Below are positions 1 through 8,278 of a stretch of DNA of 64,000 nucleotides, one piece after another (positions within the stretch are counted from its first letter, which is position 1; the number at the start of each line of letters is the position of its first letter). The position numbers and the translations under genes are program-made. Source of the stretch: Vampirovibrio sp. (GTDB lineage: Bacteria; Cyanobacteriota; Vampirovibrionia; Vampirovibrionales; JAJTHC01); NCBI GenBank assembly GCA_024998755.1, contig JACEUU010000003.1, forward strand, positions 496,001 through 560,000, given 5' to 3'. Under the pieces are notes generated by a model. The model was not told the origin of the DNA. It worked only from the letters and a program-made list of their open reading frames with translations, and did no database searches.

Positions 1-52
1 TTGCTTTCTTCAAGAAAACAAAGGGTTAAAAGATCAATAGAAAAATACAGTA

Positions 53-439
53 CTAGCCTTCTGTGTCAGCAGGCACAAACGCAAAGGATTCTAACGTTTC
101 AAGAGAAACCAAGTCCAACGTGCGTTCATGGGTCGCTTCTAAAACAACAGGGCAAGCTATCCCATCATCAAACGCCTGTTTCCATCGGGCTGCACATAAA
201 CACCATTTATCGCCCGCTTTCAAGCCAGGAAATTGATATTCAGGCATGGGGGTAGATAAATCATTGCCCATGCTTTTAGAATAAGTTAAAAACCGGTCAT
301 CTACAATCACGCAAACGGTGTGAATACCGGTATCTAGTGCGTTGGTGTTACAAAATCCATCCCGAAACCATCCTGTCATCGGTTCAAAACAACAAGGTTG
401 TAACGCAGTGCCTAATACATTTTTTGCTTGGTCAGTCAT
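53..439 (-). CDS. DUF2237 family protein
   Basis: This 128-residue protein is recognisable as the small DUF2237 family, whose biochemical role is unknown. The diagnostic segments are PMTGWFRDGFCNT near residues 20-32, GNDLSTPMPEY near 58-68, GDKWCLCAARW near 76-86 and VVLEATHE near 98-105. Cysteines are concentrated in the conserved blocks, but no catalytic activity can be assigned. The start is supported by AAAGGAGG about 12 nt upstream of the ATG. It stands alone, with a MITE-like repeat upstream separating it from the divergent helicase gene. Length matches the family, and family assignment is confident; function is not. Confidence 0.88.
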   Translation of the reverse strand: MTDQAKNVLGTALQPCCFEPMTGWFRDGFCNTNALDTGIHTVCVIVDDRFLTYSKSMGNDLSTPMPEYQFPGLKAGDKWCLCAARWKQAFDDGIACPVVLEATHERTLDLVSLETLESFAFVPADTEG

Positions 440-554
440 CGTCCGCTAAACCTCCTTTTTACTTATCACTAAACATATTTTCAAAGTCTACCACAAGCAA
501 GCCAAAATAAAATGGCAATTTAAAGACTATCCCAACTACTTTTGCTTTATACTA

Positions 555-700
555 ATACCGATTCACAGTTTAAATGGCGTCAGCGTATACGTTGTTACCA
601 GCAAGTGAAAAATCCTCACAGTACGTCTCTGTACTCCTGCGGTTTTTAACTTACTGGTGCCTAGTCTCCATCTAACGTCATTCAATCTGTGAATCGGTAT
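555..700. repeat. MITE-like palindromic element, type A copy 1 (146 bp)
   Basis: Perfect 14-bp terminal inverted repeats (ATACCGATTCACAG at 555-568, its complement at 687-700) bound a largely self-complementary core that could fold into one long imperfect hairpin. A second 146-bp copy lies at 31748-31893 and a shorter relative at 46120-46250. It has no coding capacity, so it would need a transposase supplied in trans. It sits in the intergenic region just upstream of the helicase gene and may carry or disturb its promoter. Confidence 0.88.
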
Positions 701-736
701 AATAACTAATAACTATCTTCACTTGCTTGATGAAAG

Positions 737-2860
737 ATGTTTAGCACTTTGCCTGAAACAATAATCACAACAGAAACAACTCATCCACCTCAAGTAGAAA
801 GTACCACACCGGCTTGGGAAGCTTTGTTGCAAGGGATTCCAGATTTTCAAGTACGCCCTGTGCAACAGCTAATGATGAACCATGTAGCTGAAGCCATTGA
901 TAAAAAACAGCATTTGCTCATTGAAGCCGGCACAGGAGCAGGAAAATCATTCGGGTATTTAGTGCCGTTGTTACTGAAAGCTCAACGGCCCATTGTTATT
1001 TCAACAGGGACGATAGCCTTACAAGAACAGTTGCTGAATAAAGATATTCCGCTACTGGCAAAAGCCTTATATGGTAGAGAAGACGCATTGACTGCCAAGC
1101 TGGTGAAAGGGCGTTCCAACTATTTGTGCATCAATAAGCTGGAAGAAGTAGAACAAGGCTTGGGCACAGTAAAACACAATGAACCCACTGAAGCCAAACG
1201 GCTTCGTATGTGGATACAAACCCTACGAAACGGCTTATATGAAGGCTGGGATGGGGATAAAGCTACGCTAGATTTTCAAATAGCGGGCGGGCTATGGAAC
1301 GAAGTGGCTAGTGAAACCGAAGAATGCTTGGGTTGGCGGTGTCGTTTTTACGACCAAAACCCTTATCGCCAAGCCCGTGAAGCCCTAGAAAAAGCAGATA
1401 TTTTAATCGCTAATCATGCTATTTATTGTCAAGATTTGCTTAGTGGTGGCGGGCTTCTGCCCCCCCATGATGTAGTGGTTTTTGATGAAGCCCATACCCT
1501 ACCCACCTACGCCTTGAATGCGTTTTCAACCCGCATTGGGCATTTTCGGGCGTCTCGGTTATTTGCCCGTATTCAAAAACGGTTGATGCCGATTCCTGAC
1601 AACTTGCTTTGGCATTTAAAAGATGTAGAAGCCCAATTGCTCCATTGGGTGTTGCATCAAGCGGGTACAAAACGAGAATTCCGACTTCGCCCCTGTGAAG
1701 AGTTTTACACCTTAGCTAAAAATTTGCAAAGCATGGTGCTAGAAGTGTTTGAATGGGTGAATCAGCTAGATTTAACCACGTTGCCTAGCCTCGAAAACAC
1801 CGAACAAGCCGAAAAAAAGAAAAACGAGCACCTTAAACTAACCGAACAATTACAATCGCTTGTAGCAGCGTGGGATTTGTTTATTCACCAAAGCCAACAT
1901 TCAGTTGAAGGGGCTAGTGGTACTGCCAGAGTCAATTGGGCTGAATGCAATGCCGAAAAACTAAGCTATACCCTAATTTCTACCCCACTTTCTGTGGGAG
2001 ATTATTTAAAACAAAGCGTTTGGTTAGAAAAAACCAGCATACTAACCAGTGCAACATTAGCGGTGCAAAACCAGCTAGGCTTCTTTAAGCAAACGCTCGG
2101 GTTAACAGGTAGTGCCGTAGTTCCCCTACCATCCAACGATGATGAAAATGACGCTTCGCCGGCTAAGCTGGTTCACTGTAAAGAAGTGGTGCTACCCACG
2201 CCTTTTTCCTACGAAAAACAGTGCCTGTACTACATCCCTTTTCCCGCAGATATTCCGGAAATGCCCACGGATACAGGTTATTGGGAAGCCCTAACCGAAA
2301 CCATGTTAACCTTGTTGGAACACGCTGAAGGAAGGGCATTTGGTCTGTTTACTTCCTACCAAGCCCTAAACCAAGTAACACAACGCCTCGTGCCTCGTAC
2401 CTTGTTTCCCGTTCGGGTGCAGGGAGATTTACCTCGGCATAAATTAATTGATTGGTTTAAAAACACCCCCAATAGTGTGCTATTAGCCACCGCCACGTTT
2501 TGGGAAGGCATCGATATACCGGGTGAAAATTTAAGCTTAGTGATGATTGATAGGCTACCGTTTACTAGCCCTGAAGACCCTGTGCATCAAGCGACGGTGG
2601 AAAAATTAAAGCAAGAAGGCAAAGATTGGTTTCGGGGGTATGCTTTGCCCCAAGCCGTTATTCGCTTGAAACAGGGGGTTGGTCGGCTTATTCGTACAGC
2701 TTCAGATGCTGGTGTTGTAGCCCTGTTAGATACGAGGTTGCGGAGCAAGGGGTATGGAAAAAACATTTTACAATCCTTACCCAAGGCACCCCAAACCGGT
2801 AGCATGGCGGATGTAGAACAGTTTTTTAGCTTGTTAGCAAAAGGTGAAAATTTGAAATAG
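737..2860 (+). CDS. dinG: DinG/YoaA-type ATP-dependent DNA helicase
   Basis: A 707-residue superfamily 2 helicase of the XPD/DinG type, expected to unwind DNA 5'-3' during repair or resolve R-loops. Walker A is AGTGAGKS near residue 65, the Walker B box is VVFDEAHT near 248, and the C-terminal helicase motifs include ATFWEGIDIPG near 590 and QGVGRLIR near 650. The iron-sulphur segment has Cys in NYLC, then ECLG and GWRC, but the position where relatives have the fourth Cys (normally D-x-C-x-Y/F) reads DQNPY, so one ligand appears replaced by Asn. The symbol is by family; YoaA-like is equally possible. The next gene begins about 90 nt downstream. Confidence 0.9.
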   Translation: MFSTLPETIITTETTHPPQVESTTPAWEALLQGIPDFQVRPVQQLMMNHVAEAIDKKQHLLIEAGTGAGKSFGYLVPLLLKAQRPIVISTGTIALQEQLLNKDIPLLAKALYGREDALTAKLVKGRSNYLCINKLEEVEQGLGTVKHNEPTEAKRLRMWIQTLRNGLYEGWDGDKATLDFQIAGGLWNEVASETEECLGWRCRFYDQNPYRQAREALEKADILIANHAIYCQDLLSGGGLLPPHDVVVFDEAHTLPTYALNAFSTRIGHFRASRLFARIQKRLMPIPDNLLWHLKDVEAQLLHWVLHQAGTKREFRLRPCEEFYTLAKNLQSMVLEVFEWVNQLDLTTLPSLENTEQAEKKKNEHLKLTEQLQSLVAAWDLFIHQSQHSVEGASGTARVNWAECNAEKLSYTLISTPLSVGDYLKQSVWLEKTSILTSATLAVQNQLGFFKQTLGLTGSAVVPLPSNDDENDASPAKLVHCKEVVLPTPFSYEKQCLYYIPFPADIPEMPTDTGYWEALTETMLTLLEHAEGRAFGLFTSYQALNQVTQRLVPRTLFPVRVQGDLPRHKLIDWFKNTPNSVLLATATFWEGIDIPGENLSLVMIDRLPFTSPEDPVHQATVEKLKQEGKDWFRGYALPQAVIRLKQGVGRLIRTASDAGVVALLDTRLRSKGYGKNILQSLPKAPQTGSMADVEQFFSLLAKGENLK

Positions 2861-2951
2861 AATGAATACCTTTAAAGTATTGCTATCATTGACAAAAAAG
2901 GCACTTCTGCTATACAGTAATACCACTCTATTGAAAGGAGACTTACCTGTT

Positions 2952-3431
2952 ATGAATAAATTTTTATTAAGCCTTGTAACTGTTTCTTTATTAAGCGTTT
3001 CTGCTCTTCCTGCAATGGCAAAACAGTATACTCCAGCACAATGCCCTGTTGTAGGTAATGCCAGTACCCACGTTTATTACACGCGTGCCAGTGCTAATTA
3101 TGGTAACTTGTTAATTCAAAACGACGGGGTTGATTATCGCCAGTGTTTTCCTACTGTAGCAGCGGCTGAAAAAGCGGGCTTCAGCAAGACTGTGGCAGGT
3201 GCGGTTGTGGATAGAACAGAACAACAAGTTGGTAAAGCCTTATCCACCACCAAACGAGTGATTAAAGAAGACGCAAAAAAAGTGGGTGCTTCCACCAAAA
3301 AAGTGGTTAAGAAAGCGGCAGTTGGTACGGAAAAAGCGGCTAGAAAAGTAGAAACCAAGATGGATGATACTGCTAAAAAAGCCAAAACCAAGAAAAAATC
3401 AACAACAACGGCGAAGAAAACCGCTGAATAA
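2952..3431 (+). CDS. Secreted Lys/Ala-rich protein with N-terminal Cys module
   Basis: A 159-residue protein with a clear Sec signal peptide (charged MNK, hydrophobic core, likely cleavage after ALPAMA near residue 23). The mature N-terminal part has two cysteines (QCPVVGN and DYRQCFPT) around a Tyr-rich stretch ending in AAEKAGF, reminiscent of small Ada-type metal-binding or YHxxxC modules. The last 80 residues are Lys/Ala/Thr-rich repeats resembling histone H1-like tails. An upstream in-frame start at 2862 is possible, but AAGGAG 11 nt before the ATG at 2952 and the signal peptide both favour this start. Function unknown: a basic exported protein could bind surface polyanions or DNA. A strong terminator follows. 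Confidence 0.8.
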   Translation: MNKFLLSLVTVSLLSVSALPAMAKQYTPAQCPVVGNASTHVYYTRASANYGNLLIQNDGVDYRQCFPTVAAAEKAGFSKTVAGAVVDRTEQQVGKALSTTKRVIKEDAKKVGASTKKVVKKAAVGTEKAARKVETKMDDTAKKAKTKKKSTTTAKKTAE

Positions 3432-3451
3432 GTAATCGGTTATAGTTTAAA

Positions 3452-3496
3452 AAGCAACGCCTCTTTTTCATTAAGTTAAAGAGGCGTTGCTTTTTT
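3452..3496. terminator. Bidirectional Rho-independent terminator
   Basis: A 15-bp perfect stem (AAGCAACGCCTCTTT at 3452-3466, complement 3478-3492) with an 11-nt loop is followed by a T run on the plus strand and is preceded by an A run that gives a shorter T run on the minus strand. It lies between the convergent secreted-protein and aldehyde dehydrogenase genes and can serve both. Confidence 0.92.
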
Positions 3497-3510
3497 CACT
3501 GTGATTTTTT

Positions 3511-5145
3511 CTACAATTTTTGAGACGCTCTATTTTGCCATAAATAGTTCAATAACCCTTGGGTTGGCAACTTCATAACCGAAGCCCCACCCATATCTTC
3601 TAGCAACGCCTTGGTATCCGCTACCTCATTAGTGCCAGCCCCAAACAACCACGGTGCCTTCCGCACGAAAGGCAACCATTCAAACCCAACGGTTTCGCCC
3701 ACAATTTGCACGTCTACAAACTGCATCAGCCCCACTTCGCCATTACGAACCCCCGGCCCGCTGGCTTTCCACCCATGCCACGGCAATTTGGCTAATGGGT
3801 AGTGGCAAGTGGCAACATCATTCACTCCAATATGGGCATATTGTAACTGGCTACCCACGGTTCTGGCTTCTTCAGCTTGCCCAAACACGTTAGCCGTTAA
3901 CCCAAAGGGCAACGCATTACAATGAGCAACGGCTTCAGGCACTGTTTCATAAACCACAATGGGTAAAATCGCTCCAAATACTTCTTCGGTTAATATTTTT
4001 GCTTGCGGAGGCACATTCCACACCACAGCAGGAGCAAAAAATGCTTGATGAGCCACCGTGTTTTCAGGTGCTGCCCCTCGCATAACCGAAGCCCCCAAGG
4101 CTTGAGCATCTGCCAGTTGAGCTTCTAGGGTCGCTAGCTGGTGGGCATCAATTAAAGGCCCCATATGTGTTGTTGCTTCCAGCGGATTACCCACCCGTAA
4201 TTGAGCCACTTTCGCCACCACTAATTCCTGTACAACTGGGGCTAATGATTTTGGTACTAACAAGCGTTTAACCGCAGCACAGGTTTGCCCCGCATTACTG
4301 AACCGTCCCCAAACGGCAAAGCTAACAATGGCGTCTAAATCCATGCTGAAGGCACTGGGTAGAATAATCAGCGGGTCTGAACCGCCTAATTCCAAGGTAT
4401 ACGGTTTATTTTGACGGGTACAGTCGGTTTGAATCCATCGCCCGACGGGTTCGCTACCCGTGAAAAACACAGCGTTAACCAAAGTAGATTCTACCAACTG
4501 CTTTCCAACGATTCCAGTGCCTTGAACCAGCTGAAAACAAGCGGTAGGGAGGTTGTAATAGGTTAATGCATCTGTAAATAATTGAGCTAACGCAGAACCT
4601 GAAGCTGGTGTTTTTTCGCTGGGTTTAAAAATAATGGTATTACCCGCTAGAAAAGCTCCTGCTAGACCACTCATGGGCGTACCAACAGGGTAGTTCCACG
4701 GAGAAATAACCGTAATAACGCCCTTGGGGACGGGGCGTTGTATAAACGTTCTACCAAACAGTAACCCCCGATGCCAGTTGAGGACGCGGGGTTGAAAGAG
4801 CTTCTTCCCCTGTTTTATTGCATGATTTAACGCAATTCGAGCCGACAACAAATCACTTTGATAAACTTCCGCTAAGGGCTTACCCACTTCTTTACTAATG
4901 GTTAATGCCAAAGCGTCAGCACGATCCACCAATAATTGTTCTACTTTTTTCAGAACATCTAACCGTACTTCAAACGAAAGCGATGCCCAAGCAGGCTGAG
5001 CTTTATGGGCTAATTCAAGTTGAGCCTGCACCATTTCAGAAGACGGATTTTCGTACTGCCCTAGCCAATCGCCCGTAGCAGGGTTGTATTTATTCCATTG
5101 CGTGGGGGTGGTAGTTAGGGGCAATGCGGTTTCTAAGGTTTGCAT
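3511..5145 (-). CDS. NAD(P)-dependent aldehyde dehydrogenase
   Basis: A 544-residue aldehyde dehydrogenase superfamily member that should oxidise an aldehyde to the acid with NAD(P). The cofactor-binding ISPWNYPVGTP lies near residue 148, the general-base Glu in LELGGSDP near 253, and the nucleophile Cys in SNAGQTCAAVKR near 290. The Q-T-C-AAVKR context resembles succinate-semialdehyde and related dehydrogenases, but the substrate cannot be set from sequence. The protein is longer than the usual 450-500 residues, mostly through a C-terminal extension after residue 460. The start has AAGGAC about 10 nt upstream. It is monocistronic and shares the terminator at 3452-3496 with the convergent neighbour. 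Confidence 0.92.
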   Translation of the reverse strand: MQTLETALPLTTTPTQWNKYNPATGDWLGQYENPSSEMVQAQLELAHKAQPAWASLSFEVRLDVLKKVEQLLVDRADALALTISKEVGKPLAEVYQSDLLSARIALNHAIKQGKKLFQPRVLNWHRGLLFGRTFIQRPVPKGVITVISPWNYPVGTPMSGLAGAFLAGNTIIFKPSEKTPASGSALAQLFTDALTYYNLPTACFQLVQGTGIVGKQLVESTLVNAVFFTGSEPVGRWIQTDCTRQNKPYTLELGGSDPLIILPSAFSMDLDAIVSFAVWGRFSNAGQTCAAVKRLLVPKSLAPVVQELVVAKVAQLRVGNPLEATTHMGPLIDAHQLATLEAQLADAQALGASVMRGAAPENTVAHQAFFAPAVVWNVPPQAKILTEEVFGAILPIVVYETVPEAVAHCNALPFGLTANVFGQAEEARTVGSQLQYAHIGVNDVATCHYPLAKLPWHGWKASGPGVRNGEVGLMQFVDVQIVGETVGFEWLPFVRKAPWLFGAGTNEVADTKALLEDMGGASVMKLPTQGLLNYLWQNRASQKL

Positions 5146-5252
5146 GAAGAAAAGTCCTTATAATTAGCTTGAGTGCCTATCAGTATAGCAAAATATGTGT
5201 GCCTGCTCAAGGAGAAGGCTTCTGTCAAATAAAACCTGCTAACCAACGCATC

Positions 5253-5301
5253 AAAAAAGCCGACTGCCGAAGGAATTACCTTCCTGACGAACAGTCGACT
5301 T
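5253..5301 (-). terminator. Rho-independent terminator of the RTX gene
   Basis: On the minus strand, AAGTCGACTG (5301-5292) pairs with CAGTCGGCTT (5266-5257), with an inner AAGGAA/TTCC extension, followed by a run of six T. It lies about 35 nt past the stop of the RTX gene. Confidence 0.85.
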
Positions 5302-5334
5302 ATAATGAGAGCCTTCAAGCTCTAAACAACAAAG

Positions 5335-6174
5335 TTATACCCAAGCGGTGCTAACTTCAGACAAGTAATCAACATCGCTAAATACGGTTGAAAGTGAATT
5401 TAACGCAACCCCATCAGCCGCAGCTAATGTACCAATGTTATTACTAACATTAACAACGGTTGCATAATCCATCGTATAAATCGTACCACCAACATCTAAC
5501 TGCAACGATTCTAAAGAATCGCTCGCAAAGAAATTGACTACTCTGGCAAAACTATCGTTAGCATACCCAACAATTAAGTTAGTGCCTTGTTGAAATAATG
5601 CCACGTCATTTAACGAGGTAGCGGTAAAAATCGCGGTATCATTATTACCCAAAGTTTCAGCCACACGGTCAATACCATCGCCATTAGCGAAGTAGTAAGT
5701 ATCGTTACCACTACCGCCATTCAAAATATCTCTACCAGCACCGCCTGTAAGCCAATCGTTACCACTATCGCCAGTTAAAATATCTTGACCAGCACCACCA
5801 TACAACAAGTCTTGACCACTATTGCCAACGACCGAGTCGTTACCTGTGCCACCGTAAATTAAATCGTTACCGCTACCGCCACCAAGTTGGTCGTTACCGC
5901 TACCACCATAAATGGTATCATCTTCGGTATCGCCGTAAATGGTATCTCTTCCACCGCCACCAGCAATCAAATCATTACCAGTACCAGCAAAAATGGTATC
6001 ATTACCGTCAGTGGCAGATTCGTCTGCTTCAAAGATACTGGCATTATCACCATAAACGAAATCATCGCCACCTGCTGCTCTGATCAAGTCTTTATCAGCA
6101 TATCCTGTGATAATATCAGATAAGGGCGTGCCAACTAACGTGTCTGCCAAGAGTGTTCCGTTGAAAATAGCCAT
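5335..6174 (-). CDS. RTX-type calcium-binding repeat protein (279 aa)
   Basis: A secreted-type protein dominated by GGxGxDxUx nonapeptide repeats (for example GGTGNDSVVG, GGAGQDILTG, GGSGNDTYYF) over residues 45-170, which fold into calcium-binding beta rolls. It has no classical signal peptide, as expected for type I (ABC transporter) substrates carrying a C-terminal signal. The ATG at 6174 has GGAGG 9 nt upstream; a longer frame extends upstream but has no comparable site. No enzymatic domain is visible: after the repeats there is a beta-rich RTX-associated region of about 100 residues. No type I exporter genes are in the window. A second RTX protein lies at 57951-58844. Confidence 0.9.
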   Translation of the reverse strand: MAIFNGTLLADTLVGTPLSDIITGYADKDLIRAAGGDDFVYGDNASIFEADESATDGNDTIFAGTGNDLIAGGGGRDTIYGDTEDDTIYGGSGNDQLGGGSGNDLIYGGTGNDSVVGNSGQDLLYGGAGQDILTGDSGNDWLTGGAGRDILNGGSGNDTYYFANGDGIDRVAETLGNNDTAIFTATSLNDVALFQQGTNLIVGYANDSFARVVNFFASDSLESLQLDVGGTIYTMDYATVVNVSNNIGTLAAADGVALNSLSTVFSDVDYLSEVSTAWV

Positions 6175-6430
6175 AATAAGTAGCCTCCACTGTTTAGTAG
6201 TCACAACAACTAATGGGTTATTTTCTTTCAAGAAATAAGCCTAATTATATTGTGTGCCACTCAAAGTAAACTAACCTAAAGCAGTAAATGTTATTTGAAC
6301 ACTAAAATTTACTACAATTAGAGTATTAAAAATTTCCTAACTTTTTACAAGGCTTAAAGAATAGGGTTAATACCCGAACAAAATTTACTGAGGCTAACAA
6401 AGAAAGAACCACTACAAAAGTAGCAAATTT

Positions 6431-6464
6431 AAGAAACGCACTAAAACAGTTATGTTTTAGTGCG
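6431..6464 (-). terminator. Probable terminator downstream of gdhA
   Basis: CGCACTAAAACA (6437-6448) pairs perfectly with TGTTTTAGTGCG (6453-6464) around a 4-nt loop. Read on the minus strand it is followed by TTTCTT, and it lies about 60 nt past the gdhA stop. The rest of the 6175-6522 gap shows no gene or repeat. Confidence 0.65.
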
Positions 6465-6522
6465 TCGTTATAATGGTTTTTGATACAGGCTTTACTTGAA
6501 AGAAAGCTAGTTAAATATTAAT

Positions 6523-7797
6523 TTATGGGTAAAGACCTCGTAACAATTTGGCTTCAGCAACCCGCCCAACACCAATCATCATGGCTGCCATCCGAGGGGA
6601 AACCTTCAAAGCCACAGACCGATCATAAACATCCACAAACGCCTTGTCCATCAAGTGGTACAGCTTGGAAACTACTTCTTCTTCCGTCCAAAACAAATGC
6701 TGAATATCCTGCACCCATTCAAAATAAGAAACCACTACACCCCCAGCATTGGCTAAAATACCAGGAATGACGAAAATACCCTTCTCTTCCAAAATCTTAT
6801 CTGCATCAGGGGTAATAGGACCATTCGCCCCTTCCGCCACAATCTTCGCTTTAACCAAATGAGCATTTTCAGCGGTGATGACATTCGCCAAAGCCGCAGG
6901 TACTAGCACATCTACATCCAACGCCAACCACTCTTGGGCATCAAACGTTTCGCCCAAGGGGTAACCCTCTACCGAACCATGTTCCCGCACATAAGCCATC
7001 AACCGAGGAATATCAATACCCCCTTTGTCATAAAGCCCACCGTGAACATCCGTAACAGCAACCACTTTCAGCCCTTTTTGATGGAGATATTTTGCCGTAA
7101 TACTACCCACGTTCCCAAACCCTTGAATGGCAACGGTAGGCGTGTCTGTCGCTAATTTTAAACGGTCTAAGGCAAGTTCAACACACCGAGCAACCCCCCG
7201 CCCTGTGGCTTCCGTTCTACCTAACGTACCACCAACGGCTACAGGTTTACCCGTAACCACGCCGGGTACGGCGTACCCTATGAAGTTACTGTAGGTGTCC
7301 ATAATCCACGCCATAATTTTTTCATTGGTGTACATATCAGGGGCAGGAATATCTTTTTCAGGGCCAATCATGCTTAAAATTTCGGTGGTGTACCTTCTTG
7401 CCAAGCGTTCTAATTCAGATTCACTCATTTCTTCAGGGAAGCAACAAACACCGCCTTTTGCCCCGCCGTAAGGTAGGTTCAGCAACGAACATTTCCACGT
7501 CATCCACATGGCTAAGGCGGCTACTTCGCCCAATTGCACGTCATGATGAAAGCGAATACCCCCCTTGGAAGGCCCGAGTGTTTGGTCATGCTGAACACGG
7601 TAGCCCGTAAACACTTTAACCACGCCATTATCTAATTTAATGGGCACAGAAACCAATAACGATTTCCGAGGCCAACGGAGACGTTCATGCACGCCCGCAT
7701 CAAGGTTCATGGCTTTGGCTACTTCATCTAACTGGCGTTGAGCCATGACGAATGTTTCATTATAAAATTCTTTAAGGGGGTGTTGACTCATCATCAT
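6523..7797 (-). CDS. gdhA: Glutamate dehydrogenase (Glu/Leu/Phe/Val family)
   Basis: A 424-residue hexameric-type glutamate dehydrogenase interconverting glutamate and 2-oxoglutarate plus ammonia. The substrate-binding Lys lies in GPSKGGIRFH near residue 77 and the catalytic Lys in PYGGAKGGV near 113. The dinucleotide-binding Rossmann turn is IQGFGNVGS near 224. Length is normal. The reading frame opens with three ATG codons in a row (7797-7789); the only Shine-Dalgarno-like sequence, AAAGG, is about 12 nt before the first. NAD versus NADP use is not decided. It is divergent from rqcP with a 120-bp intergenic region, and a hairpin about 60 nt past the stop is a likely terminator. Confidence 0.95.
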   Translation of the reverse strand: MMMSQHPLKEFYNETFVMAQRQLDEVAKAMNLDAGVHERLRWPRKSLLVSVPIKLDNGVVKVFTGYRVQHDQTLGPSKGGIRFHHDVQLGEVAALAMWMTWKCSLLNLPYGGAKGGVCCFPEEMSESELERLARRYTTEILSMIGPEKDIPAPDMYTNEKIMAWIMDTYSNFIGYAVPGVVTGKPVAVGGTLGRTEATGRGVARCVELALDRLKLATDTPTVAIQGFGNVGSITAKYLHQKGLKVVAVTDVHGGLYDKGGIDIPRLMAYVREHGSVEGYPLGETFDAQEWLALDVDVLVPAALANVITAENAHLVKAKIVAEGANGPITPDADKILEEKGIFVIPGILANAGGVVVSYFEWVQDIQHLFWTEEEVVSKLYHLMDKAFVDVYDRSVALKVSPRMAAMMIGVGRVAEAKLLRGLYP

Positions 7798-7916
7798 TAT
7801 GTGTATGCCTTTACTACTACAATCTTCAATTAACGACCAGAGGTCTATTTTTGTTCTTGGTATGATTATGATATGCCTTTAAGTGAAATGCAAGACTAAA
7901 GAAAGTAAACAGCATA

Positions 7917-8219
7917 ATGAGATTAGATAAATTTTTGAAAATGAGCCGCCTAATCAAACGCCGAACCCTAGCCAATGAACTGTGCGATGTCGGGGGCGTT
8001 CAACGCAACGGGCTTAAAGCCAAGGCTTCGCACACCGTGAAAGTGGGAGATATTTTAACCCTCTCCTTCGGGAACCGATTGGTTGAAGCAGAAATTTTAA
8101 GTCTGCCGTTTAAACCAGCAGGCAACCTTGTTGAAGCTGCCACCATTGTGAACATTATTAAACAAGAAAAATTAGAAGTTCAAGGCTTTCCTGTTGATGA
8201 TGACGAGCCAACTGCTTGA
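7917..8219 (+). CDS. rqcP: S4-domain RNA-binding protein, RqcP-like
   Basis: A 100-residue protein whose first 65 residues are an S4 RNA-binding domain (MRLDKFLKMSRLIKRRTLAN, then GLKAKASHTVKVGD). The RLIKRRT and KVGDI blocks are typical of RqcP (YabO), which with RqcH adds alanine tails to nascent chains on stalled 60S-like ribosome complexes. The Hsp15 family is the alternative, but its basic C-terminal extension is absent. The stop codon overlaps the promoter proposed for the downstream transporter, so the two genes need not share one transcript. Confidence 0.85.
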   Translation: MRLDKFLKMSRLIKRRTLANELCDVGGVQRNGLKAKASHTVKVGDILTLSFGNRLVEAEILSLPFKPAGNLVEAATIVNIIKQEKLEVQGFPVDDDEPTA

Positions 8220-8243
8220 AAAATAACCGTTAAAGGGTATACT
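8216..8243 (+). promoter_or_regulatory. Predicted sigma-70 promoter of the MFS gene
   Basis: TTGAAA (8216-8221) and TATACT (8238-8243) are separated by 16 nt, placing transcription start about 30 nt before the ATG at 8279. The -35 box overlaps the rqcP stop codon. Confidence 0.5.
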
Positions 8244-8278
8244 ATTATTTTAAAGAGCCACAGAAGACGTCAATACTT

